In this document: in pieces, positions 21,613 to 31,163 of the stretch | Numbering within the stretch: the first letter of the stretch is position 1 | Layout: each line of letters begins with the position of its first letter | Origin: Pseudomonas delhiensis | Lineage (GTDB): Bacteria; Pseudomonadota; Gammaproteobacteria; Pseudomonadales; Pseudomonadaceae | Length of the DNA: 64,000 bases | Reading direction: 5' to 3' | NCBI RefSeq assembly: GCF_900187975.1 | Contig: NZ_FZPC01000005.1 | Span: 62,001-126,000, forward strand | Translations under genes and position numbers: made by a program | Notes under the pieces: model-generated | Told to the model about the DNA's origin: nothing | The model's input: only the letters and a program-made list of their open reading frames with translations | The model's database searches: none

Positions 21613-22407
21613 TCACAGGCGCTTGAGCGCGGCGGCGAACAGGTCTGCGTCGGCCGTCTCGCCGATCTCCGCGGCGCGCCGGTAGTAGGCCAGGGCCAGG
21701 CTGCGCAGTTCCGGCTGCGGCGCCCGCTCCAGCTGCTCGCGGGCCACCCGCAGGAAGTTCAGGTTGCCGCCTTCCAGGGCGCGCAGCAGCCAGTAGCGCG
21801 CGTCCTCCACCTCGCCTTGCTCGGCCTGCGCCGCGGCGTGGCTGAACTGGCCGCGGAAGTCGCCGGCGATGGCCGAGCGGCGGTACCACTCGCGGGCCAG
21901 CTCGGGGTTGCGCGGCACGCACAGGCCTTCCTCGTGATGGCGGCCGACCAGGTTCATCGACTTGGCGTGGCCGAGGTCGGCGGCGCGCCGGTACAGCGCC
22001 AGGGCATGGGCCGCGTCGCGCGGCACGCCGCGGCCGGTGGCCAGCAGGTTGGCCAGGTTGTACAGGCCCCAGTCGAGGTCCACGGCCGCCGCGCGGGCAT
22101 AGTGTTCGGCCGCTTCGGCGGGGTCGGCGGGCACGCCCCAGCCGTGCTCCAGGCAGCGCCCGAGCATGTTGCGGGCCATGGCGTGGCCGCGTTCGGCGGC
22201 AATGCGGAACCAGGTCACCGCCAGCGCCGGGTCGCGCTCGATGCCCTGGCCGTCGAGGAGGATCTGCCCGAGCAGCGCCTGGGCCTCGACATCGCCCTGG
22301 CGCGCGGCTTCGAGGATGGCCGCCGCGGCCTGGCGCGGGTCGCTGGCCAGGCGGGCGCGCAGCTGCTCCACCGAGAGCTCTTCGCGCCGGCGCAGGAGGA
22401 ACGCCAT
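21613..22407 (-). CDS. Sel1-repeat (TPR-like) protein next to piuC
   Basis: A 264-aa protein built mostly of Sel1-like repeats of about 36 residues (for example DVEAQALLGQILLDGQGIERD, HAMARNMLGRCLEHGWG, DWGLYNLANLLATGRGVPRD). No signal peptide or membrane helix is seen, so it is probably a cytosolic scaffold. The start has AGGAGGAA upstream and lies one base after the piuC stop, so the two are co-transcribed and probably coupled. The same neighbour is found beside piuC in P. aeruginosa as I recall. Its role in iron uptake is unproven. Confidence 0.85.
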   Translation of the reverse strand: MAFLLRRREELSVEQLRARLASDPRQAAAAILEAARQGDVEAQALLGQILLDGQGIERDPALAVTWFRIAAERGHAMARNMLGRCLEHGWGVPADPAEAAEHYARAAAVDLDWGLYNLANLLATGRGVPRDAAHALALYRRAADLGHAKSMNLVGRHHEEGLCVPRNPELAREWYRRSAIAGDFRGQFSHAAAQAEQGEVEDARYWLLRALEGGNLNFLRVAREQLERAPQPELRSLALAYYRRAAEIGETADADLFAAALKRL

Positions 22408-22408
22408 G

Positions 22409-23089
22409 TCAGACCTCGACCCAGCGCCGCAGCAGGTTGTGGTAGGTGCCGGTCAGCTCGACCAGGGCCGGGTGCTCCGGCACGTCGCGGGTGAGCTTCT
22501 GGATCGCCTGGTCCATCTGGAACAGCAGGGCGCGCTGGCTGTCCTCGCGCACCAGGCTCTGGGTCCAGAAGAACGAGGCCAGGCGCGCGCCGCGGGTCAC
22601 CGGCTCGACCTTGTGCAGGCTGGTGCCGGGGTAGAGCACCAGATCGCCGGCCGGCAGCTTCACGCGCTGCTCGCCGTAGGTGTCCTGGATCACCAGTTCG
22701 CCGCCGTCGTAGTCCTCGGGGTCGCTGAAGAACAGCGTGGAGGACAGGTCGGTGCGCACCCGCTCGCGGCCGTTGTGCACGTCGCGCACGGCGTTGTCGA
22801 TGTGGAAGTCGAAGCTGCCGCCGCCGGTGTAGCAGTTGAACAGCGGCGGGAACACCTTGTGCGGCAGGGCGGCGGACATGAACAGCGGGTTCTGCCACAG
22901 GCGCTGGAGCATGGCCTCGGCGATCTCGCGGGCCAGCGGGTGGTCCTGGGCCAGCTGCAGGTTGTGCTTGGCCCTGGCCGACTGGTAGCCGGCGGTGACC
23001 TTGCCGTCGCCCCACTCGGCCTGTTCCAGGGCGGTACGGATGCGTGTCACCTCGTCGCGGGTGAACAGGCCGGGAATGTGCAGCAGCAT
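22409..23089 (-). CDS. piuC: PiuC-type PKHD Fe(II)/2-oxoglutarate dioxygenase
   Basis: A 226-aa double-stranded beta-helix enzyme. Iron ligands are H96/D98 in [10 protein letters not shown] and H159 in GTSLHKV, and R169 binds 2-oxoglutarate. Family members (YbiX/PiuC) lie beside catecholate-siderophore receptors and are iron-repressed; the exact substrate is unknown. It is divergent from piuA across a 203-bp AT-rich region that should carry Fur control of both genes. Confidence 0.92.
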   Translation of the reverse strand: MLLHIPGLFTRDEVTRIRTALEQAEWGDGKVTAGYQSARAKHNLQLAQDHPLAREIAEAMLQRLWQNPLFMSAALPHKVFPPLFNCYTGGGSFDFHIDNAVRDVHNGRERVRTDLSSTLFFSDPEDYDGGELVIQDTYGEQRVKLPAGDLVLYPGTSLHKVEPVTRGARLASFFWTQSLVREDSQRALLFQMDQAIQKLTRDVPEHPALVELTGTYHNLLRRWVEV

Positions 23090-23209
23090 GGTGGGGCTCG
23101 GTCAGATGAAAATCCGACGCCGATGATAGACATTTGCATTTGCAGCGTATAGCGGAGGTGGCGAACGGTCGCACGGGGCAAATGTAAATGTTGTAAAGAA
23201 AGTGCGTCT

Positions 23210-23239
23210 GATAATATTTACTAATTGATACATATTCTC
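23210..23239. promoter_or_regulatory. Fur-box-like AT-rich site between piuC and piuA
   Basis: GATAATATTTACTAATTGAT followed by ACATATTCTC resembles overlapping NATAAT hexamers of Fur boxes. A second AT-rich stretch (CAAATGTAAATG, 23179-23190) and TTTGCATTTGC (23132-23142) lie nearby. This 120-bp tract stands out against GC-rich surroundings. Fur regulation is expected from the known biology of piu genes; the exact boxes are inferred. Confidence 0.55.
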
Positions 23240-23292
23240 GTTTTGCACTAGATTTCGCGGCCTTCAGCAAGTCCCTGGGGAGGGAACTTTCG

Positions 23293-25542
23293 ATGTCGCG
23301 TCAAACTGTCGAAGCCACCAGCGCTCCGCGCCTGCTGGTCTCCGCCGTCGGTGTGGCCATCACCGCCATGTCCGGCAGCCACTTCGCCCAGGCGGCGGAA
23401 TCCACCGAGAAGAAGCCCGCGCAGGATGTGCTGTCGCTGGATGCCGACACCGTCGTCGGCCAGCCGGGCGAGGAAACCTACAACGTCCAGCAATCGGCCT
23501 CGCAGAAGTACACCGCGCCGCTGCTCGAGACGCCCAAGACCGTCACCGTGATCCCGCAGCAGGTGATCAAGGACACCGGCGCCCTGACCCTGGTGGATGC
23601 CCTGCGCACCACCCCCGGCATTACCTTCGGCGCCGGCGAGGGCGGCAACCCGGCGGGCGACCGTCCGTTCATCCGTGGCTTCAACGCCGAGAGCGACACC
23701 TTCCTGGACGGCATGCGCGACGTCGCCTCGCAGACCCGCGAGGTGTTCAACATCGAGCAGATCGAGGTCAGCAAGGGCCCGGGCTCGGCCTACACCGGCG
23801 CCGGCTCCACCGGCGGCAGCCTGAACCTGGTCAGCAAGACCGCCAAGCTGCAGGACTTCAACGACGCCAGCTTCACCTACGGTTCCGACCAGACCCACCG
23901 CACCACCCTGGACGTCAACCACACCCTGGGCGACAACGCGGCCTTCCGCCTGAACCTGATGAAGCACGAGGCCAACGTCGCCGGCCGCGACGGCGTCAGC
24001 GTCAGCCGCTGGGGCGTGGCGCCGACCGTCACCTTCGGCTTCAACAGCCCGACCCGCGCGACCCTCTCGTACTACCACCTGGATACCGACGACATCCCGG
24101 ACTACGGCCTGCCGCTGACCAACGTCGGCCGCAGCAAGCACAACCCGAGCAAGCCGGCATCGGTCGATCGCGACAACTTCTACGGCCTGACCCACCGCGA
24201 CTACCGCAAGAGCACCACCGACAGCGGCACCTTCCGCATCGAGCACGACCTCAACGACGACCTGACGCTGTCCAACAGCTTCCGCATGGTCCGCACCACC
24301 CTCGACTACGTGGTCAGCAACCCCGACGACAGCCGCGGCAACGTGGCCAACGGCTACGTCTATCGCTCGTCGAAGAACCGCAACTCCACCTCCAAGGGCT
24401 GGGTCAACCAGACCGACCTGAAGGCCAGCTTCGACACCGGCTTCATCAAGCACAGCCTGGTGACCGGCCTGGAGTTCAGCTACGAGGACGTGCACAACCG
24501 TCCCTACGTGGTGACCCCGGGGGCCGCGGGCAACACCTGCAACGCCGCCCTGCTGGCCAGCGGCGACTGCACCAGCCTGGCCAACCCGACGCCCAAGGAC
24601 CCCTGGACCGGCAGCATCGTCGACAGCCAGGCCTATACCGACACCGATACCAAGACCTCGGCCGCCTACGTGTTCGACACCCTCAAGCTCAACGAGCAGT
24701 GGGACCTGAACCTGGGCCTGCGCTACGACGACTTCGACACCAAGTCCAGTGGCTACAGCACCGGTGGCCGCGGCTCGGCGCCGGGCAACTTCAAGCGCGA
24801 GAGCAACACCCACTTCTGGAACTACCAGACCGGCCTGGTCTACAAGCCGCTGCCCAACGGCAGCATCTACCTGGCCTGGTCCACCTCCAGCAACCCCAGC
24901 GGCGAGACCGCAGGCGAGGGCGGCCAGGAAGTCAGCGCGGCCAACACCAACCTGGACCCGGAACGCAACCGCAACCTGGAGCTGGGCACCAAGTGGGACT
25001 TCTTCGACGAGGCGCTGTCGCTGAACGCCGCGGTGTTCCGCACCGACAAGACCAACGCCCGCGTCGCCGACCCGGACAACAGCTCCTTCCAGGTGCTCGA
25101 CGGCGAACAGCGCGTACAGGGCGTGGAACTGGGCTTCAGCGGCCAGCTGACGCCCAAGTGGAAGGTCTTCGGCGGCTACACCTACCTGGATAGCGAGATC
25201 CGCAAGTCGAGCACCCAGTCCGACGAAGGCAACCGCATGCCGCAGGTGGCGCCGAACAACTTCACCCTGTGGACCACCTACGAGCTGCTCCAGGACCTGA
25301 CCATCGGCGGCGGCACCACCTACGTGGACAAGCAGTTCGGCAACACTGCCAACTCGACCTACATCCCGTCCTACTGGCGCTACGACGCCATGGCCAGCTA
25401 CAAGCTGAGCAAGAACGTCGACCTGCAGCTGAACGTGCAGAACCTGACCGACAAGCGTTACTTCGACCAGGTCTACAGCACCCACATGGCCCACGTGGCC
25501 CCGGGCCGCACCGCGCTGCTGGGGGTGAACCTGCACTTCTGA
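23293..25542 (+). CDS. piuA: PiuA, TonB-dependent catecholate siderophore receptor
   Basis: A 749-aa outer-membrane receptor of the Fiu/PiuA kind. It has a signal peptide (about 1-34, ending AQA), a plug domain (TPKTVTVIPQQVIKDTGALTL, then RPFIRGFNAESDTFLDGMRD), a 22-strand barrel, and a C-terminal aromatic residue (GVNLHF). A TonB-box-like ETYNV segment occurs near residue 62. It imports ferric catecholates and is a known entry route for siderophore-cephalosporins. GGGGAGGGAA precedes the ATG. It heads the piuA-piuB unit and is followed by a terminator, so piuB may need read-through or its own promoter. Confidence 0.94.
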   Translation: MSRQTVEATSAPRLLVSAVGVAITAMSGSHFAQAAESTEKKPAQDVLSLDADTVVGQPGEETYNVQQSASQKYTAPLLETPKTVTVIPQQVIKDTGALTLVDALRTTPGITFGAGEGGNPAGDRPFIRGFNAESDTFLDGMRDVASQTREVFNIEQIEVSKGPGSAYTGAGSTGGSLNLVSKTAKLQDFNDASFTYGSDQTHRTTLDVNHTLGDNAAFRLNLMKHEANVAGRDGVSVSRWGVAPTVTFGFNSPTRATLSYYHLDTDDIPDYGLPLTNVGRSKHNPSKPASVDRDNFYGLTHRDYRKSTTDSGTFRIEHDLNDDLTLSNSFRMVRTTLDYVVSNPDDSRGNVANGYVYRSSKNRNSTSKGWVNQTDLKASFDTGFIKHSLVTGLEFSYEDVHNRPYVVTPGAAGNTCNAALLASGDCTSLANPTPKDPWTGSIVDSQAYTDTDTKTSAAYVFDTLKLNEQWDLNLGLRYDDFDTKSSGYSTGGRGSAPGNFKRESNTHFWNYQTGLVYKPLPNGSIYLAWSTSSNPSGETAGEGGQEVSAANTNLDPERNRNLELGTKWDFFDEALSLNAAVFRTDKTNARVADPDNSSFQVLDGEQRVQGVELGFSGQLTPKWKVFGGYTYLDSEIRKSSTQSDEGNRMPQVAPNNFTLWTTYELLQDLTIGGGTTYVDKQFGNTANSTYIPSYWRYDAMASYKLSKNVDLQLNVQNLTDKRYFDQVYSTHMAHVAPGRTALLGVNLHF

Positions 25543-25561
25543 TCGCACGGCCTTCCGTGCA

Positions 25562-25592
25562 CCCCGCCCGTTGCTCCTTCGGGCGGGGTTTT
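25562..25592 (+). terminator. Terminator after piuA
   Basis: CCCCGCCCG and CGGGCGGGG form a perfect 9-bp stem around a 9-nt loop, followed by TTTTC. It lies between piuA and piuB and should lower piuB expression. Confidence 0.88.
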
Positions 25593-25628
25593 CTATGTTT
25601 GGCGCCCCGCGCCTGAGGTGAGAGCAAG

Positions 25629-28175
25629 GTGTTGAAGAAAGTCTGGTTCCAGCTGCATTGGTTCTTCGGCATAAGCGCCGGCCTGGTGTTGGCCCTGATG
25701 GGCGTGACCGGGGCGGCGCTGTCGTTCCAGGACGAACTGCTGCGCGCCTTCAACCCTGCCAGCCTTACCGTGCAGAAGCAGCCCGGCGGCACCCTGGCGC
25801 TGGACGAGCTGGTGCAGCGGGTGGAAGCCGCCGAACCGGGCAAGAAGGTCTCCTTCGTCTGGGTCACGGTGGACGGCGACGAGGCCGGCCGCGTCTTCTA
25901 CACCCCTCCGCCGGGCCAGCGCCGCGGCGAGTCGCGCTACGTCGACCCCTACACCGCGGCCTTCCTGCCGGCGCCGTCCGGGGAAGGCATCTTCATGTTC
26001 GTCATGCAGCTGCACCGCTTCCTGGCCCTGGGCGAGTTCGGCAAGCAGGTGACCGCGGCCTGCACCCTGATCCTCATCTACTTCTGCCTCTCCGGCCTGT
26101 ACCTGCGCTGGCCGCGCAAGCTGCTCAGCTGGCGCGCCTGGCTGGCCCTGGACTGGCGCAAGAAGGGCCGCGCCTTCAACTGGGACCTGCACGCGGTGGC
26201 CGGCACCTGGTGCCTGGCCTTCTACCTGCTGGCCTCGCTGACCGGCCTGTACTGGTCCTACGACTGGTACCGCGGCGCGCTGTTCAAGCTGCTCGACGAC
26301 GCCCCGGCCGGCCAGCAGCGCCAGGGCGGCCGCGGTGGCCGTGGCGGCGAAGCGCCCAAGGGGCCGCCGCTGGAAGTGGACTACAGCGCCCTCTGGAACA
26401 CCCTGCGCAGCACCGCCGGCCCCGGCCTTGCGGCCTACAACCTGCGCCTGCCGCCGGTGGGCGGGCAGCCGGCCACGGTGTTCTACCGCCTGGACGACGC
26501 CGCCCACGAACGCGCCTTCAACGAAATGCGCATCGAGCCGAAGAGCGGCCGCCTGCTGGGCGACAAGCGCTACGCCGACAGCAGCTTCGGCAAGCAACTG
26601 CTGACCAGCGTCTACGCCCTGCACGTGGGCAGCTACTTCGGCATGCCCGGGCGCATCCTGATGATGCTGGCGAGCCTGGCCATGCCGCTGTTCTTCGTCA
26701 CCGGCTGGCTGCTCTACCTCGACCGCCGGCGCAAGAAGAAGGCCGCCCAGGCCGCCCGCGTCGAACTGGCTGGCGCCGGCGGCGCCGATGCCTGGCTGGT
26801 GGGCTACGCCAGCCAGAGCGGTTTCGCCGAGCAACTGGCCTGGCAGAGCGCCGGGCAGTTGCAGGCCGCGGGCCTGGCGGTGCGCGTCGAGCCCCTGGCG
26901 CGCCTGGACCGCCAGCAACTGGAGCAGACGCGCAACGCGCTCTTCGTGGTCAGCACCTTCGGCGACGGCGAGGCCCCGGACAGCGCCCGCGGCTTCGAGC
27001 GCAAGCTGCTCGGCGAAGCCGCCGGCCTCGGCCAGCTGCGCTTCGCCATGCTCGCCCTGGGCGACCGCCAGTACCAGGCCTTCTGCGGCTTCGCCCGGCG
27101 CTTGCAGGGCTGGCTGCAAGGGCAGGGCGCGCAGCCGCTGTTCGACGGCGTGGAAGTGGACAACGGCGACGCCGCCGCCCTGCGCGAGTGGCAGCAACAT
27201 CTGGCGCAACTCACCGGCACGACCGCGCCGGCGCCCTTTGCCGCGCCGCAATACGAGCTGTGGAGCCTGGCCGCCCGCGAACACCTCAACCCCGGCAGCC
27301 AGGGCCAGTCCACCTGGCTGCTGCGCCTGCAGCCGCCGGCCGGCAGCGCCGCCGACTGGCGCGCCGGCGACCTGGTGGAAATCCTCCCGCAGCATCCCCG
27401 CGAGCGCGTGCTGGCCTGGCTGGCGCGCCTGGGCCTGGACGGCCAGACCCGCGTCGCGGTCGAGGGCGGCAGCGTGGCCCTGGCCGATGCCCTGGCCGGG
27501 CGCGAACTGCCGGTTTCCCACGGCCATCTGGTCGGCCTGCATGCCCAGGCCGTGGTGGATGCCCTGGTGCCGCTGGCGGCGCGGGAATACTCCATCGCCT
27601 CGCTGCCCAGCGACGGCGCCCTGGAGCTGATCGTGCGCCAGGAACGCCACACCGACGGCAGCCTGGGCGTGGGCTCCGGCTGGCTCACCGAATACCTGCA
27701 GCCCGGCGCCGGCTTGGCCCTGCGCCTGCGCCGCAACGCCGGCTTCCACCTGCCGGAGGACGACCGCCCGCTGCTGCTGATCGGCAACGGCACCGGCCTG
27801 GCCGGCCTGCGTTCGCTGCTGCGCGCCAGCATCGGCGCCGGCCGCCGGCGCAACTGGCTGCTGTTCGGCGAACGCAACCGCGAGCACGACTTCTACTGCC
27901 GCGAAGAGCTGGAGGACTACCTGCTCAGCGGCGAACTGCAGCGCCTGGACGTGGCCTTCTCCCGCGACCAGGCGGAAAAGGTCTACGTGCAGGACGTGCT
28001 GCGCGAACGCACCGTGGAATTGACGCAGTGGCTGGAAGAGGGCGCCGCCATCTACGTCTGCGGCAGCCTGGAGGGCATGGCCGGCGGCGTGGACGCGGTG
28101 CTGCGCGAAGCGCTGGGCGACCTGGCGGTGGAGGCGTTGCTGGAGGAGGGGCGCTATCGGCGGGATGTTTATTAG
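25629..28175 (+). CDS. piuB: PiuB, PepSY-type membrane flavoreductase for siderophore iron
   Basis: The 848-aa fusion has a PepSY-associated membrane part with four helices (about 10-30, 130-160, 195-220, 345-370), a flavodoxin-like FMN domain (from about 390; SQSGFAEQLA, VVSTFGDGEAPDSA), and a ferredoxin-NADP+ reductase/sulfite reductase-like FAD-NADPH domain (REYSIASLPS, LIGNGTGLAGLRSLL, VCGSLEGMAGGV). It probably moves electrons across the inner membrane to reduce imported ferric siderophore. The GTG start, with GGTGAG upstream, gives MLKKVWFQLHW, the usual beginning. The stop is 19 bp before a type D REP. Confidence 0.92.
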   Translation: MLKKVWFQLHWFFGISAGLVLALMGVTGAALSFQDELLRAFNPASLTVQKQPGGTLALDELVQRVEAAEPGKKVSFVWVTVDGDEAGRVFYTPPPGQRRGESRYVDPYTAAFLPAPSGEGIFMFVMQLHRFLALGEFGKQVTAACTLILIYFCLSGLYLRWPRKLLSWRAWLALDWRKKGRAFNWDLHAVAGTWCLAFYLLASLTGLYWSYDWYRGALFKLLDDAPAGQQRQGGRGGRGGEAPKGPPLEVDYSALWNTLRSTAGPGLAAYNLRLPPVGGQPATVFYRLDDAAHERAFNEMRIEPKSGRLLGDKRYADSSFGKQLLTSVYALHVGSYFGMPGRILMMLASLAMPLFFVTGWLLYLDRRRKKKAAQAARVELAGAGGADAWLVGYASQSGFAEQLAWQSAGQLQAAGLAVRVEPLARLDRQQLEQTRNALFVVSTFGDGEAPDSARGFERKLLGEAAGLGQLRFAMLALGDRQYQAFCGFARRLQGWLQGQGAQPLFDGVEVDNGDAAALREWQQHLAQLTGTTAPAPFAAPQYELWSLAAREHLNPGSQGQSTWLLRLQPPAGSAADWRAGDLVEILPQHPRERVLAWLARLGLDGQTRVAVEGGSVALADALAGRELPVSHGHLVGLHAQAVVDALVPLAAREYSIASLPSDGALELIVRQERHTDGSLGVGSGWLTEYLQPGAGLALRLRRNAGFHLPEDDRPLLLIGNGTGLAGLRSLLRASIGAGRRRNWLLFGERNREHDFYCREELEDYLLSGELQRLDVAFSRDQAEKVYVQDVLRERTVELTQWLEEGAAIYVCGSLEGMAGGVDAVLREALGDLAVEALLEEGRYRRDVY

Positions 28176-28193
28176 GGCGGCAGGCTGCAGGAT

Positions 28194-28277
28194 GTAGGGG
28201 GATAACGCCTCAGGTGTTATTCGCCGCCTCGGCGCCAAGCGATAACGGCGGATAACCGCGAACGGTTATTCCCCTAC
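28194..28277. repeat. REP type D pair after piuB
   Basis: GTAGGGGGATAACGCC at one end and GCGAACGGTTATTCCCCTAC at the other form two facing hairpins, the same family as the 184-bp array at 58020 but in opposite order. Confidence 0.85.
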
Positions 28278-28307
28278 GTCTCTACGGCCATGCGTGTTCC
28301 ACAACCT

Positions 28308-28448
28308 GTAGGAGCGGGCCCTGCCCGCGATTTCGCGCGCAGGGCGCGCTCCTACATGGGAATGGCATGGGTGGGGCAGCGTAGGAGCGGATCTCATCCG
28401 CGAATCGCGCCGATATGCCCGGTCATCGCGGACAAGGTCCGCTCCTAC
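28308..28448. repeat. Composite A-B REP element, complete copy
   Basis: A type A pair (28308-28355), the spacer ATGGGAATGGCATGGGTGGG, and a type B pair (28381-28448). It has the same order and spacer as the array at 19071 (there inverted) and the copies at 44668 and 46830. Confidence 0.9.
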
Positions 28449-28477
28449 GGGGAGAATGCCGTGTTTCCCAGCTACCT

Positions 28478-28597
28478 GTAGGAGCGGGCCCTGCCCGCGA
28501 TTTCGCGCGCAGGGCGCGCTCCTACAGGGGAATGGCATGGGTGGGGTAGCGTAGGAGCGGATCTCATCCGCGAATCGCGCCGATATGCCCGGTTATC
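28478..28597. repeat. Composite A-B REP element, truncated in B
   Basis: A second A-B copy begins 29 bp after the first. Its B half breaks off at GGTTATC, where a type C pair begins, as if C had entered or replaced the end of B. Confidence 0.88.
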
Positions 28598-28601
28598 ACC
28601 T

Positions 28602-28673
28602 GTAGGAGCGAGCTTGCTCGCGAACCAATCCCGGCTCCGTGCCTGCCCGGTTCGCGAGCAAGCTCGCTCCTAC
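28602..28673. repeat. REP type C pair before the lpxO stop
   Basis: GTAGGAGCGAGCTTGCTCGC and its inverted copy around about 22 bp, directly following the truncated B element. Together with the preceding elements it fills the 514-bp piuB-lpxO gap. Confidence 0.9.
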
Positions 28674-28689
28674 GAAGAGCACCGCACCT

Positions 28690-29589
28690 TCAGATCCAGA
28701 GAATGAACGCCAGGATCGCCCCGAAGAACGCCCACTTCTGCAGGTAGTACAGCTTGCGGTTGCGCTTCTTCAGCGCCTTGCCCTGCAGGCGGATCTTGTA
28801 CAGCGTGCCGAAGGCGCGGTTGATGCCGCCGGTCTTGTCGCCGGCGTCGTTGGGCGAGGCCGCGGCGGCCATCACGTTGCGGCTGAACCAGCGGTTGAAG
28901 GCCTGCGCCCAGCGGTACTTCAGCGGCCGCTCGACGTCGCAGAAGAGGATCACCCGGTCGTGCCCGGTGGTGTTCTCGGCGTAGTGGATGTAGGTCTCGT
29001 CGAACACCACGGCCTCGCCGTCCTTCCACGAATAGCGCTGGCCATCGACCTCGATGAAGCAGCCCTCGTCGTTCGGCGTGAACAGCCCCAGGTGGTAGCG
29101 CAGCGAGCCGGCGTAGGGGTCGCGGTGGCGCACCAGGCGCGAGCCCGGCGGCAGCTCGGCGAACATCGCTGCCTTCACCGAGGGGATTTCCCGCAGCAGC
29201 GCGGTGGTCTGCGGGCAGACCACGTCGGCCGAGGGGTGGGCGTCGTCGTACCACTTCAGGTAGAAGCGCTTCCAGCCGGTCTTGAAGAAGGAGTTGAAGC
29301 CGACGTCGTTGTACTGCTCGGAGCGCTTGATGCTGCCGGCCTCGCGCAGGCGCAGGGCCTCGGCGCGGATGACTTCCCAGTTGTCGGTGAGCTTCTGCAT
29401 CTCCGGGAAGGCGTTGGGCGTCAGGTAGGGGGTGTTGGGTACCTTGGAGAACAGGTACATGAAGCAGTTCAGCGGGGCGAGGAAGCTGGAGTGGTCGCTC
29501 AACTGCCGGGACAGCTTGTGACGGACCTTGCCACGCACGTGCACATAGGCGATGCAGGCCGCGTAGGCCGCCAGGATCAGGGCTTTCAT
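28690..29589 (-). CDS. lpxO: LpxO, lipid A 2-hydroxylase (Fe(II)/2-oxoglutarate)
   Basis: A 299-aa aspartyl/asparaginyl beta-hydroxylase-fold protein with a hydrophobic N-terminal segment and a C-terminal hydrophobic tail (WAFFGAILAFILWI). Iron ligands are H155/D157 in VRHRDPYAGSLRYHLGL and H202 in ETYIHYAENTT; R212 likely binds 2-oxoglutarate. It adds a 2-hydroxyl to a secondary acyl chain of lipid A at the inner membrane. It neighbours the piu genes, as in P. aeruginosa. It is divergent from pxpA with a 144-bp gap. Confidence 0.92.
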   Translation of the reverse strand: MKALILAAYAACIAYVHVRGKVRHKLSRQLSDHSSFLAPLNCFMYLFSKVPNTPYLTPNAFPEMQKLTDNWEVIRAEALRLREAGSIKRSEQYNDVGFNSFFKTGWKRFYLKWYDDAHPSADVVCPQTTALLREIPSVKAAMFAELPPGSRLVRHRDPYAGSLRYHLGLFTPNDEGCFIEVDGQRYSWKDGEAVVFDETYIHYAENTTGHDRVILFCDVERPLKYRWAQAFNRWFSRNVMAAAASPNDAGDKTGGINRAFGTLYKIRLQGKALKKRNRKLYYLQKWAFFGAILAFILWI

Positions 29590-29733
29590 CTTCGATTCGA
29601 TGGCTTTCGGCGGGAAGAGGCGGAGGATATTACTCCCCTGAATCGTTACTGAATATTCCTAAGACTAAATGATGGCCCTCTGGTTTACCCTAGGGGTGTT
29701 TCCGAAACTCGCCGGCGAAGTCGAGGCAGAATC

Positions 29734-30489
29734 ATGACCGATCAGTCAACTCGCATCCTGCTCAACTGCGACATGGGGGAAAGCTACGGCGCCTGGCGCA
29801 TGGGCGACGACGTCCACGCCATGCCGCTGATCGACCAGGCCAACCTGGCCTGCGGCTTCCATGCCGGCGACCCGCTGACCCTCCAGCGCACCGTGCGCCT
29901 GGCGGTGGAGCAGGGAGTGAGCATAGGCGCGCACCCGTCCTACCCCGACCTGGCCGGCTTCGGCCGCCGCCACATGAGCTGCTCGCCGGAAGAGGTGCAG
30001 GCCCTGGTGCTGTACCAGGTGGGCGCGCTGGACGCCTTCTGCCGCGCCGCCGGCACCTGCGTCGACTACGTGAAGCCCCACGGCGCGCTGTACAACGACC
30101 TGGTCCGCGACGACGCCCTGCTGACCGCGGTGCTCGATGCCTGCGCGGCCTACCGCAAGGGCCTGCCGCTGATGGTCCTGGCCCTGGCCGACAACCGCCG
30201 CGAACTGGCCATGGCCGACGCCGCCGACGTGCCGCTGATGTTCGAGGCCTTCGCCGACCGCGCCTACCTGCCCGACGGCCAACTGGCCCCGCGGCGCCTG
30301 GCCGGCGCGGTGCACCACGAGCCGCAGCGCATCCTCGACCAGGCCCTGGCCATCGCCCGCGGCGAGCCCTTCCCGGACATCGACGGCAACCCCCTGCGGC
30401 TGCGCGCCGACAGCCTCTGCGTGCATGGCGACAACCCCGAATCCCTGGCGGTGCTGCGGCGCCTGCGTGGCCTGCTGGACGCCGCATGA
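29734..30489 (+). CDS. pxpA: 5-oxoprolinase subunit A (LamB/YcsF family)
   Basis: The 251-aa protein begins with the family signature [18 protein letters not shown] and contains [12 protein letters not shown] and [15 protein letters not shown]. With PxpB and PxpC it forms ATP-dependent 5-oxoprolinase, turning the cyclic damage product pyroglutamate into glutamate. A GAGG element precedes the ATG. Its stop overlaps the pxpB start by ATGA. Confidence 0.95.
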   Translation: MTDQSTRILLNCDMGESYGAWRMGDDVHAMPLIDQANLACGFHAGDPLTLQRTVRLAVEQGVSIGAHPSYPDLAGFGRRHMSCSPEEVQALVLYQVGALDAFCRAAGTCVDYVKPHGALYNDLVRDDALLTAVLDACAAYRKGLPLMVLALADNRRELAMADAADVPLMFEAFADRAYLPDGQLAPRRLAGAVHHEPQRILDQALAIARGEPFPDIDGNPLRLRADSLCVHGDNPESLAVLRRLRGLLDAA

Positions 30490-31163
30490 TCCGCGTCGAG
30501 CCCTTCGGCGCCGAAGCCCTGCTGCTGACCCTGGCCGAACGCCCGGACGCGCACCTGCCGCTGCGCATCGCCGCCCTGGCCGAACGCCTGCGCGCGGCCC
30601 TGGGCGAGCTGCTGACCGACCTGGTGCCGGGCTGGACCACCCTGCTGCTGCATTACGACCTGCGCCGCACCGACGCCCTCGACCTGCAGCGCCGCCTGGC
30701 GCCCCTGCTGGCGGGCTGGCCCGGCCCCGAGCCGGACGACGCCGCCGGGCGCCTGCATGAAATCCCGGTGTGGTACGCCGGCGAGGACCTGGCGGAAGTG
30801 GCGCGGGCCTGCGGCCTGGGCACCGGGCAGGTGATCGAGCTGCACTGCGCCCGCGAGTACCGCGTGGGCGCCATCGGTTTCGCCCCGGGCTTCGCCTACC
30901 TGGGCGAGCTGGACGAGCGCCTGGCCCTGCCGCGCCGGGCCAACCCGCGCACCCGCGTGCCTGCCGGCAGCCTGGCCATCGCCGAGCGGCAGACCGCGGT
31001 CTATCCACAGGCCTCGCCGGGCGGCTGGCACCTGCTGGGGCTCACCGCGCAACGCCTGTTCGATCCGCATCAGGAGCCACCCTGCCCGCTGGCGGTGGGC
31101 GACCGGGTGCGCTTCCTGCCCATCGACGAAGCTGCCTTCCGCCGCGCCGGAGGCTGCCCATGA
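30486..31163 (+). CDS. pxpB: 5-oxoprolinase subunit B (KipI family)
   Basis: A 225-aa protein of the carboxyltransferase/KipI fold (CT_C_D). It shows [36 protein letters not shown] and [18 protein letters not shown]. It pairs with PxpC. It overlaps both neighbours by 4 bp, so the three subunits are translated together. Confidence 0.95.
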   Translation: MIRVEPFGAEALLLTLAERPDAHLPLRIAALAERLRAALGELLTDLVPGWTTLLLHYDLRRTDALDLQRRLAPLLAGWPGPEPDDAAGRLHEIPVWYAGEDLAEVARACGLGTGQVIELHCAREYRVGAIGFAPGFAYLGELDERLALPRRANPRTRVPAGSLAIAERQTAVYPQASPGGWHLLGLTAQRLFDPHQEPPCPLAVGDRVRFLPIDEAAFRRAGGCP

